Assembly (NCBI RefSeq): GCF_027587205.1 | Contig: NZ_JAPDOD010000009.1 | Coordinates: forward strand, 62,001-126,000 | Direction of reading: 5' to 3' | Length of the DNA stretch: 64,000 nt | Source of the DNA: Solirubrobacter ginsenosidimutans | GTDB lineage: Bacteria > Actinomycetota > Thermoleophilia > Solirubrobacterales > Solirubrobacteraceae | In this document: in pieces, positions 36,337-43,253 of the stretch | Layout: each line of letters opens with the position of its first letter | How positions within the stretch are numbered: the stretch's first letter is position 1 | Program-made: the position numbers and the translations under genes | The notes under the pieces: model-generated | Database searches by the model: none | Told to the model about the DNA's origin: nothing | The model's input: the letters and a program-made list of their open reading frames with translations, nothing else

Positions 36337-37008
36337 GTGAGCAGCAGCGACAGAGATACAGCGGTGCGCAGGCCGGTCACGGCCGTGCCGTTCCGGCTGC
36401 ACGCGTCGGTCACCTGCCCCTCGCCCGCCGAGCTCGCGATGTCACTGGCGTGGGAGCTGGGAGAGCTCGACGGCGATCGGGTCGAGCGCGGGCTGACCGC
36501 CCTCGGCACCGCGATCCACGCCGAGCTCGAGACCAGCGCCGAGGCGCAGCTGCGCGCCCTCGGCGAGGCCGTGACCAACGCCGTGCTGGCCGCTCGCCTC
36601 AACGGCGGGCCGCACGAGCTGCTGATCGACAAGGCGCTCGAGCGCGGTCACGCCCACCCGGTCCTGATCGCGATCATCCTGCAGGAGGTCGGCCGCCGCG
36701 CCGGCCTGCCACTCGGCATCGTCGCCGGGGCGCACGGCCACTTCCTGGCCCACCAGCGCCTGACCGCGCCGCTGGTGCTCGACCCGGCGACGGGCCACCT
36801 GACGGACGCCGACGCGCTGGGGACGATGCACTGGCAGTGCGGCCACCAGCTCGCCGCGAGCCTGCTCGACCTGTTGCAGCCTCGCTACGAACGCGCGGGC
36901 GACCTGACCCGCGAGCTCCAGATCGTGCGCATGCGGGTCACGCTGCCCTTCGACGACATGGACGAGGCCGAGCGGCGCCTGAACCGGGTCACCGCGCGCC
37001 TGAACTAG
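36337..37008 (+). CDS. SirB1-like / transglutaminase-like family protein
   Basis: 223 residues. The central part matches the SirB1-type transglutaminase-like pattern: LERGHAHPVLIAIILQEVGRRAGLPLGIVAGAHGHFLAHQ near 110-150, followed by LVLDPATGHLTDADAL. The rest is helical (AMSLAWELGELDGDR). The biochemical role of this family is not established. GTG 36337 is preceded by GGAGG at 36325-36329 with ideal spacing. It is followed at 34 bases by the FhuF-like gene and lies 60 bases after a candidate iron operator, so an iron-related role is possible but not shown. Confidence 0.65.
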   Translation: MSSSDRDTAVRRPVTAVPFRLHASVTCPSPAELAMSLAWELGELDGDRVERGLTALGTAIHAELETSAEAQLRALGEAVTNAVLAARLNGGPHELLIDKALERGHAHPVLIAIILQEVGRRAGLPLGIVAGAHGHFLAHQRLTAPLVLDPATGHLTDADALGTMHWQCGHQLAASLLDLLQPRYERAGDLTRELQIVRMRVTLPFDDMDEAERRLNRVTARLN

Positions 37009-37042
37009 TGTCCCGAAGCGGAGACTCGACGCCACTAGGCCG

Positions 37043-37666
37043 GTGACCGGCTGGGCGACGACGGCCGAGCTCGCCGGTCCGCGACTGCACGATGCGCTGG
37101 CCACCTGCGGTGCGTCCTTCGGCACCGATCGCCTCGACATCCAGGGCCAGCGCCTGGTCGAGCTGGTCACGTGGCTGCTGGCCGTGCCGGTGGCGACCGC
37201 GCAGCTCAACCACGCGCCGGTCCCGGACATCAGCGCCGCCAACGTCCTCGTCTGGATCGGCCCCGAGCCCCCCGAGGGCAATGGGCTCAAGCTGCTCCGC
37301 ACCGACGCGACGCTCGGCGGCGGCAACGACCCGCACCACGCCATCGACGCCCACCTCGCGCCGCTGATCGAGGCCGTCCACGAGCACACCAAGCGCCCCG
37401 AGGCCGCGCTGCGACGCGCCGTGAAGGATCGCTACGACGCCGCGATCACCTGGGTCGCGCAGCTCTCCAACCAGCCCGAGCGCGCGTTCGAGCTGCTCGC
37501 CGACCGTGCCGAGCTGCGCCTGCTCGACCTCGGCACGCACGAGCTGCTCCTGCACGTCCGCGAGGGCTGCTGTCTCTACTACCGCACGCCGGCGAACGTG
37601 AAGTGCTTCTCGTGCCCGCTGCTGGACGACGAGGCCCGCCGCCGGCTCGTCGCCGGCGGCGGGTAG
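37043..37666 (+). CDS. FhuF-like (2Fe-2S) ferric-siderophore reductase
   Basis: 207 residues. The C-terminal motif Cys176-Cys177-x10-Cys188-x2-Cys191 followed by PLL is the FhuF-type [2Fe-2S] signature. The upstream RYDAAITWVAQ and LEADR-like helices fit the FhuF C-terminal domain. Such proteins reduce ferric hydroxamates in the cytoplasm to release iron. It is shorter than E. coli FhuF (~260), lacking part of the N-terminus. It is probably co-transcribed with the SirB1-like gene, and with the hydroxamate genes at 19-26 kb it completes a make-export-import-release set. Confidence 0.82.
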   Translation: MTGWATTAELAGPRLHDALATCGASFGTDRLDIQGQRLVELVTWLLAVPVATAQLNHAPVPDISAANVLVWIGPEPPEGNGLKLLRTDATLGGGNDPHHAIDAHLAPLIEAVHEHTKRPEAALRRAVKDRYDAAITWVAQLSNQPERAFELLADRAELRLLDLGTHELLLHVREGCCLYYRTPANVKCFSCPLLDDEARRRLVAGGG

Positions 37667-37670
37667 CGCC

Positions 37671-39293
37671 TCATCGCTTCAGCGTGAGCGTTCGCCGCAC
37701 CGAGGTGCCGCCCGAGGGCTTCACCTCGACGCTGACGCGCACCGAACGATGCGCCGCCAGCAGCGTGCGACCGTCCCGCGAGAGGGTGAGCCGGACGGTC
37801 GCCGTCGCTCCCGCCCGCACCGAATACTTCGCGGCCCCCGCAAGCGTGACGATCCGCTTGGCCCGCTTGCCGACCCGGACCTTCGCCGCCGTCCGCAGCC
37901 GGACCGTCCCGCGACACGCGGTCGCGCCCGTGCACCGCAGCGACACCCCCACGCGCCGCGCCGCGACCTTGAGCTTCGTCGAACGCACCGATGCCACACC
38001 GGGCTTCGGAACCGCAGCCGGAGCCGGCCCGGGGGCCGGAACCACCGGCACGACCGCGGCGGCAGTCGGCACCGCGCCGGCCGTCGGCGCCGGCGTCACG
38101 ATCGGCGTCGGCGCCACGGACCGCAGCAACCGCGCGAACGGGTACGGATCGCCCGCCGCCAACCGTGTGAGCGTCAGCGTGCGGGTCGAGCCGCCCACCG
38201 CCGCGTCGAGTGAGATCACGCGGTCCGAACGCAGATCGATCCCGCCCGCGCCGGTCGACGTCCACGTGGAGGCCTCCAGCGGCAGTGACACCGTCACCGG
38301 CCCGCTCGACCCAACCGTGATCGTCCGCGAGACCGGCACCGACTGCGTCGCCTCGTCGCTGCGCGCCCCGTGGACGACGACCGCTCCCGTCACGGGGAAG
38401 CTCGTCGCGCCGCCGAGCCAGGCCGTCCGCTGCGCCTCCGTCAGCCGCAGACGGAGCGTCGCCCCGCTCACCGACGCCCCCTCACCCACCTCGGCCCGCG
38501 GCGGCGCCTGGCTGAGCAGCACGTCGGCGTCCACCGGCCCGGTCACCGGCGTCCCGTCGACGACACCGTCCCACCCGGGCACCGCGAAGACGCCCAGCGT
38601 GCCCGGCAGCGTGTCGGTGAAGCTCGAGCCCTGCGCGACCTGATCGCCCTGCAGGCAGTCCATGAACAGCTTGAGATCGCCACTCAACGACGCCTCGACG
38701 AACAACGACCCGCGGACGCGCACATCCGCTCCATCACGGCCGACCGGGATCGGCGGCAGGCTCTCGCCGACGGCTTGGCGGACCTGCACTTCGCCGCCGG
38801 TTGCCGTCCACGTCTGGGCCGGGACGGGCGCCTGGACCACGACGATCGACGAGCGTTCCTCGTCGACCTGGTTGGACGCCGTCACCTCCACGTGCGTGCG
38901 CGCGACCGTGGTCAACGCGATCGGCGCCACCACGCCCTCGACGGTGTTGGTCGCTTCCAGCGCGAGCCACCCGCGCACCGGGAGCTCGCCGCCGCCCAGC
39001 CCGATCATCCCCGAGTCGTAGGCGAACGGGAGGATCCAGGACGGCAGCACGGCGGACACGGTGCCGCCCTGCAGGCGCACCGTGTCCCCCACCGCGAGCC
39101 GCGTCCCTGAGGCGAGCTCCTTCCCGGCGCCGTCGGTCAACGTCCCGCCGAAGATCATCGGCACCGGCCGCCAGTAGCGGTCGTAGCTGTACTGGCACTG
39201 GTTCCCGAACGTCGCGTCCGGGAACGCCGCGGCGCTGCTCGCCGGCGCCGCGAGGGCGCCGGTGAGCAGCAGCAGGGATACGGCCCGGCGCAC
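37671..39293 (-). CDS. Secreted multi-domain beta protein related to the 17590 gene product
   Basis: 540 residues with a signal peptide (RRAVSLLLLTGALAAPASSAAA). Domain 1 (~25-215) begins NQCQYSYDRYW and contains WTATGGEVQVRQAVGESLPPIPVG and GDLKLFMDC, matching the 17590 protein. A second beta domain (~225-390), a Pro/Ala linker, and a basic C-terminal domain with a Cys pair (CTGATACRGTV) follow. The GTG start at 39293 is three bases after the stop of the 39297 gene, so the two form an operon. No enzyme motif is visible. The 3' end converges on the fhuF-like gene with a 4-base gap. Confidence 0.75.
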   Translation of the reverse strand: MRRAVSLLLLTGALAAPASSAAAFPDATFGNQCQYSYDRYWRPVPMIFGGTLTDGAGKELASGTRLAVGDTVRLQGGTVSAVLPSWILPFAYDSGMIGLGGGELPVRGWLALEATNTVEGVVAPIALTTVARTHVEVTASNQVDEERSSIVVVQAPVPAQTWTATGGEVQVRQAVGESLPPIPVGRDGADVRVRGSLFVEASLSGDLKLFMDCLQGDQVAQGSSFTDTLPGTLGVFAVPGWDGVVDGTPVTGPVDADVLLSQAPPRAEVGEGASVSGATLRLRLTEAQRTAWLGGATSFPVTGAVVVHGARSDEATQSVPVSRTITVGSSGPVTVSLPLEASTWTSTGAGGIDLRSDRVISLDAAVGGSTRTLTLTRLAAGDPYPFARLLRSVAPTPIVTPAPTAGAVPTAAAVVPVVPAPGPAPAAVPKPGVASVRSTKLKVAARRVGVSLRCTGATACRGTVRLRTAAKVRVGKRAKRIVTLAGAAKYSVRAGATATVRLTLSRDGRTLLAAHRSVRVSVEVKPSGGTSVRRTLTLKR

Positions 39294-39296
39294 CGG

Positions 39297-40859
39297 CTAG
39301 GCGCGCTTGAGCGTGAGCGTCTTCGTCACGGCAGAACCGCCGCCCACGGGCGTCAGCGTGACCTTGACCTTCAGCGTCTTGCGCGTCTTGAGCAGCGTCT
39401 TCGCCGTCTTGGAGAGCGAGAACTTCAGGCTCGTCGCGCCCGGCTTGACCGTGACGGTCCTGCCGGCGGCGACGGTCACGACCTTCTTGGTCTTGCCGAC
39501 CTTGTACTTCGAAACCGTCTTGACCGCGAGCTTGTATCGCGAGGCGGTCGCGTTGGGATTGGTCAGCTTCAGCGTGACGCTGCCCACGGACGTCGGCTTC
39601 GCCGTCGTGCCCGATGCCAGGATGACCGGCTTCGCCGCCGGCTGCGCGATCGGCACCGCCACCGGCGGCAGCGCGGCGACCGCGATCGCGGGAAGCGGCG
39701 TGAACGAGAAGCCGAAGCGCCCGCGGGTGCCGATCGCCTTCTGCGCGCCGCTGCCGGTCGTGTACGCCCCCGGCGTGGCCGGATCGCCGAGCGCCGGATC
39801 GGCGTTGACGGGATCGGCGTCCCCGAACAGCAGCCCCGCCTGACCGGCGGCGATCGCGCTGTTGACGACCGAGATGCCACCCGGGATGCAGTCGTTGCTT
39901 GAGCCGTAGGACTCCGTCTGCGCGCGGATGTAGACGCTGCCGAACGGGCGGATGTTCAACGGCGAGTTGTAGCCCACGCGGTCGTAGCCCTTGGACTCGA
40001 CCTGGATCACGCCGAGGCCGCCGGGACCCGCGATCGAGAACTCGACCGGGCCTGCTCCCGTGGGCGTCCAGTTCGTGCGCGGCAGGTCGAGCACGACGTC
40101 CTGCACCGTCACGGTGACGGTGTCGTTGGTGTAGTCGGCGGGCGTCTCCGGTGAGCCCGGTGTAGCGTCCTTGACGTTGACCGACCAGTAGCCCTTGACC
40201 GGTAGCGTCTGGACGCCCTCGGCGGTGTTGGACGCGGCGACCGCGACCCAGGCGTCGAGCGGGAACTGGCTGTTGCCGGTGTGTGACAGGTAACGGTGCG
40301 CGAGTGACACCGTCGGCGTCGCGTACGTGAAGTCCGGCGTGTCCTTCGGCTGGTCGGCGGTCCGCACCTGCGGCGGGCCGGACGCGGCCTTCTCCGTGTA
40401 GACGTAGACGGCCGGCTGCCCCTGAGCGGCCGTGTTGTACGACCAGTAGAGGACGTTGTTGTCGGCCGGGTTCGCGCGCTGGGCGAAGGTCCGCGAGGTG
40501 TCCTCTTCCTGCCCACGCGGGATGCCGCGGTAGGAGACGCCGATGCCACCCGTGCGGCGGTACATCTGCTCGATCGGGCGCGTGTCGGTGAAGGAGGCGG
40601 TCAGCCGCAGGTCGCGCAGCGCCAGCGGCTGGCCGGGCACGGCCGTCAGCGGCGACGCGTCGGTGCGGGTGACCGAGATCGCCAGCGAGTCGATGATGTG
40701 ACTCGGGGCCGGCGGATCGTTCGGGTACGTCTGGTTCGTGTAGTTCGCGAACGGGCTGATGCAGGACCAGCCGTTGCCATCCGCCGAGGCGGTGCTCGGG
40801 CTCGCGGCGACCATCGCGGCCAGGACCGCGACAGGGATGAGCATGCTGCGTCGATTCAT
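39297..40859 (-). CDS. Secreted beta-rich protein with basic C-terminal domain
   Basis: 520 residues with a Sec signal (NRRSMLIPVAVLAAMVAASPSTASA). The N-terminal ~330 residues are beta-rich and aromatic (ISPFANYTNQTYPNDP, DNNVLYWSYN, HRYLSHTGNSQFPLDAWV, NWTPTGAGPVEF, NIRPFGSVYIRAQTES). A hydrophobic Pro/Ala linker and a basic domain of ~110 residues rich in Lys, Thr and Val follow. Architecture is shared with its partner at 37671 and more loosely with the 17590 protein. It is the first gene of a two-gene operon reading away from the PPTase. Function is unknown; a wall-associated ligand-binding role is a guess from layout. Confidence 0.72.
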   Translation of the reverse strand: MNRRSMLIPVAVLAAMVAASPSTASADGNGWSCISPFANYTNQTYPNDPPAPSHIIDSLAISVTRTDASPLTAVPGQPLALRDLRLTASFTDTRPIEQMYRRTGGIGVSYRGIPRGQEEDTSRTFAQRANPADNNVLYWSYNTAAQGQPAVYVYTEKAASGPPQVRTADQPKDTPDFTYATPTVSLAHRYLSHTGNSQFPLDAWVAVAASNTAEGVQTLPVKGYWSVNVKDATPGSPETPADYTNDTVTVTVQDVVLDLPRTNWTPTGAGPVEFSIAGPGGLGVIQVESKGYDRVGYNSPLNIRPFGSVYIRAQTESYGSSNDCIPGGISVVNSAIAAGQAGLLFGDADPVNADPALGDPATPGAYTTGSGAQKAIGTRGRFGFSFTPLPAIAVAALPPVAVPIAQPAAKPVILASGTTAKPTSVGSVTLKLTNPNATASRYKLAVKTVSKYKVGKTKKVVTVAAGRTVTVKPGATSLKFSLSKTAKTLLKTRKTLKVKVTLTPVGGGSAVTKTLTLKRA

Positions 40860-40951
40860 TCGCTGCTCCGACTTCGGGGGCCTGGAACAAGGCCCTATGT
40901 GGGTTCAGAACAGGAGTCGACGCCCGCGGTGCCAGGCGTACTTCCCCTCTT

Positions 40952-40967
40952 ATCAAGCATCCTTGCC
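40952..40967. promoter_or_regulatory. Weak candidate iron operator, site 4
   Basis: ATCAAGCATCCTTGCC matches site 18582 at 11 of 16 positions and keeps CAAG and CTTG arms. It sits in the 144-base divergent region between the secreted beta-protein pair and the Sfp-type PPTase. Without a matrix search this could be chance. Confidence 0.25.
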
Positions 40968-41003
40968 AATGACCAGCAGGAGTGTATTACAGCTACCGTC
41001 CAC

Positions 41004-41612
41004 ATGGTGCGAACCGTCGAGGTCTGGCAGGCCGGGCTCTCCCAGCCCCCGGAACTCGTCCGTTCCCTTGAAGCGATGCTGTCCGACGAGGAGCGCGAGC
41101 GCGCCTCGCGGCTCGCCGCCGCACCCCGCTGGATCGTGGCCCGCGCCGCGCTGCGGATCGTGCTCGCGGGCCGGCTCGGCATACACCCCGGCGACGTCGA
41201 GCTCGCCAGCTCCGAACACGGAAAGCCCGAGATCCTCGGCTCTGCGCTGCGCTTCAACCTCTCGCACTCGGCCGACCTGGCCGTGATCGCGCTGACCGAG
41301 CACGCCGAGGTCGGCATCGACGTCGAACACACGTCGCGCCGCTCGCGGGCGGTCGAGCGCACCCTCACGCCGGCCGAGCACGCCGCCCTGAACGGACACG
41401 ACCGCCACACCGAGCTGCTGCGCATCTGGTGCCGCAAGGAAGCGCTGGCCAAGGCCGGCGGCGGCGGACTGGGCTGGGCCCCGGAGTCGTTCGACACCCA
41501 ACAGCCCGGCGACTTTTCACTGTCAGATCTTTTACTCCAGGACGGCTACGTGGGCGCGCTCGCCCTCCAGGGCGCGACCGCCGAGGTCACCCTGCACCGT
41601 CTCCACCTCTAG
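41004..41612 (+). CDS. Sfp-type 4'-phosphopantetheinyl transferase
   Basis: 202 residues from ATG 41004 (MVRTVEVWQ). Family motifs in order: SEHGKPEI near 72, FNLSHSADLAVIAL near 83, GIDVEHTSRRS near 103 with the metal ligands, and WCRKEALAKAGGGGL near 145. These enzymes activate carrier proteins of secondary metabolism with broad specificity. AcpS is already present for FAS-I, and no NRPS or PKS carrier gene is in the window, so its target must be elsewhere. Its last four bases overlap the convergent channel gene. Confidence 0.88.
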   Translation: MVRTVEVWQAGLSQPPELVRSLEAMLSDEERERASRLAAAPRWIVARAALRIVLAGRLGIHPGDVELASSEHGKPEILGSALRFNLSHSADLAVIALTEHAEVGIDVEHTSRRSRAVERTLTPAEHAALNGHDRHTELLRIWCRKEALAKAGGGGLGWAPESFDTQQPGDFSLSDLLLQDGYVGALALQGATAEVTLHRLHL

Positions 41613-42262
41613 CTGCGCGGCCTCGGGATCGTCAGCGCCACGAGGCGTGACACGACGACGGCGATGTAGGCCACGCCGGCGATCTGCTCGATCATGCACA
41701 GGCTGCGCGCGAACGCCTCCACGGGGACGACGTCACTCAACCCCGTGCTCGAGAGCGTCGTGAAGCTCAGGAACAGCAGCTCCATCCACGACCGTTCGCC
41801 GGTCGGGTCGATCGCCGCGATGAAGCTGTGCGGCTCGATCGCCTGCCACACCACGTACACGTGCGCGAAGCCCCATGCCACCAGCGTGAAGGTCGCGCCG
41901 ACCGCGAACAGCTCGTCGCGCGTGATCTGGTGGTCGGCGAGCATGTACGAGATCAGGGCACCCGCGGCGTAGAAGTACAGGACGGCCTCGAACGCGGACG
42001 AGTACGGGATCAGCGTCTCGTCGCCGGTCACCGCGACGATCAGCAGCAGCACGGTCGACGGCAGGCCCAGCAACACCCCCACCCACGTCAGCGCCGGCGT
42101 GGCGCGCACCGCCAGCACCACCAGGCCGAGCACGAGGATGCCGAAGACGCTGAAGAGCGCACGACCGCCGCCGTTGCCCTCCATGAACGGATAGAGCAGC
42201 ACACCGGCCAACTGGACGGTCAGCAGGACCGCCGACGGCTCGTTTCTGAGGACGCGCAGCAC
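41609..42262 (-). CDS. Ion-channel-like membrane protein with atypical selectivity filter
   Basis: 217 residues with about six membrane segments and a pore loop between the last two. The segment LLFLSFTTLSSTGLSDVVPVEAFARSL aligns with the K+ channel TTVGYGDI-P-x(4)-AR-L pattern, but the filter reads STGLSD where TVGYGD is usual. The final helix (IEQIAGVAYIAVVVSRLVAL) is standard for two-TM-pore bacterial channels. No RCK domain or charged S4 is seen. It may conduct another cation, or not conduct at all. Confidence 0.72.
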   Translation of the reverse strand: MLRVLRNEPSAVLLTVQLAGVLLYPFMEGNGGGRALFSVFGILVLGLVVLAVRATPALTWVGVLLGLPSTVLLLIVAVTGDETLIPYSSAFEAVLYFYAAGALISYMLADHQITRDELFAVGATFTLVAWGFAHVYVVWQAIEPHSFIAAIDPTGERSWMELLFLSFTTLSSTGLSDVVPVEAFARSLCMIEQIAGVAYIAVVVSRLVALTIPRPRS

Positions 42263-42306
42263 GTGCGAGACCGTAAACGTCGCCCCGGCGGCTAAGGTCC
42301 TCGTCC

Positions 42307-42666
42307 GTGTCAGAGGGCCTGGAGATCAAGGAAGGTCGCCACGGGCGGGGCGTGTACGCGGCGCGCGCGTTCGCGAAGGGCGACGCGGTGGAGTCGTGTC
42401 CGACGCTCGAAGTCCCGGGCGACAGCGTCAGCGGCATGCTCGGCGACTACGTGTTCGGCTCGGCCGAGGACGAGAACGAGGTCATCCTCCTGCTGGGCTA
42501 CGGCATGCTCTACAACCACTCCTATGAGGCCAACTGCGAGTACATCCAGGATGGTCCTCGGCTGATCACGTTCGTGACCTTGCGGGACGTCGAGGCGGGC
42601 GAGGAGCTCACCATCGACTACGGCGAGGAGTGGTGGTCCACGCGCAACCTGGAGCCCGACCCATGA
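42307..42666 (+). CDS. Small SET-domain protein
   Basis: 119 residues, a minimal SET domain: GRHGRGVYAARAFAKGD (N-terminal SET), NHSYEANCEY (the NHS-x-x-N cofactor motif) near 73, and GEELTIDYGEEWW near 100. SET enzymes methylate protein lysines using AdoMet. There is no pre- or post-SET Cys cluster. GTG 42307 lies 9 bases after TAAGGT (42293-42298), a possible -10, suggesting a near-leaderless message. The stop overlaps the ATG of the next gene (ATGA), so the helical protein at 42663 is a candidate partner or substrate. Confidence 0.85.
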   Translation: MSEGLEIKEGRHGRGVYAARAFAKGDAVESCPTLEVPGDSVSGMLGDYVFGSAEDENEVILLLGYGMLYNHSYEANCEYIQDGPRLITFVTLRDVEAGEELTIDYGEEWWSTRNLEPDP

Positions 42667-43121
42667 CCTATGTGACTGCCGAGGCGCGGCAGCAACTGCT
42701 CGACGACCTCGCGATCGCGATCGAGGAGCTCGCGACCGCGCTCGCCGTGCTCGGCGCCGCCTACGAGCTGCTCGACGAGAACACCGCCGACCGCATGGAA
42801 GCCGAGCTCTTCCGCGGTGTGCAGACCGCGTACGGCCGCGCGCAGCGCACCCACTCCTCCTTCGCCGCCCGCTACTCACTCCAGGGCCGCACCTTCACGC
42901 AGCCGAGTCCCGGCCTGCCGTCCCAGGGCGCCCGCGCGTTCCTCGAGCGCGCCGGCGAGGCGATCGACGAGGCCGACAACGCCCTCGTCGAGCTGCAGGA
43001 CTCGATGCTCCCGGTCGAGGTCGGCGACCGCGAACTGCGCTCCGACCTGGCCGAGGTCCGCACGCTCGTCGAGGCCCTCCAGGGCCGCGCCCGCGGCTTC
43101 GTCCGCCTCTTCGGCCGCTAG
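42663..43121 (+). CDS. Small helical protein coupled to the SET gene, function unknown
   Basis: 152 residues from ATG 42663 (ATGA overlap with the SET gene). It is predicted almost entirely helical, with Glu/Leu-rich stretches (LLDDLAIAIEELATALAVLGAAYELLDE; FLERAGEAIDEADNALVELQD; ELRSDLAEVRTLVEALQGRARGFVRLFG) resembling a helical bundle. It has a central TFTQPSPGLPSQGARAF loop. There are no Cys and only one visible internal Lys-poor core, so a lysine-methylated substrate role is not obviously supported. I recognise no family. Confidence 0.7.
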   Translation: MTYVTAEARQQLLDDLAIAIEELATALAVLGAAYELLDENTADRMEAELFRGVQTAYGRAQRTHSSFAARYSLQGRTFTQPSPGLPSQGARAFLERAGEAIDEADNALVELQDSMLPVEVGDRELRSDLAEVRTLVEALQGRARGFVRLFGR

Positions 43122-43123
43122 TT

Positions 43124-43253
43124 AACGCCAACCTAAGGGGTCTGGCCCCTTAGCTGCGCTTTAGGTACGAAATGGCGAAGGGCCGACGCTCTGGCCGGCC
43201 CTTCGGAACTTAAGCGCCACCTAAGGGGCCAGACCCCTTAGGTGGGCTTTAGG
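43124..43253. repeat. Pair of ~40-base palindromic repeats flanking a hairpin
   Basis: Unit 1: CTAAGGGG (43133-43140), TCTGG, CCCCTTAG (43146-43153), then GCGCTTTAGGTA. Unit 2: arms CCACCTAAGGGG (43217-43228) and CCCCTTAGGTGG (43234-43245) around CCAGA, then GGGCTTTAGGTTA. The units are direct repeats outside, but the core of one is the reverse complement of the other (TCTGG against CCAGA). They share the GGGG-5-CCCC core style with the repeat inside fas (32956-33037). They occupy the whole gap between two convergent genes. Confidence 0.7.
43176..43205. terminator. Perfect hairpin between convergent genes
   Basis: CGAAGGGCCG (43176-43185), ten-base loop, CGGCCCTTCG (43196-43205). It lies between the stops at 43121 (plus) and 43254 (minus). 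No T run follows, so it is probably a bidirectional GC-rich terminator; it sits exactly between the two palindromic repeat units. Confidence 0.55.

Noticed and set aside
43176..43205. Possible tRNA or small structured RNA
   Set aside because: It is a single 10-bp hairpin with no cloverleaf or CCA end.
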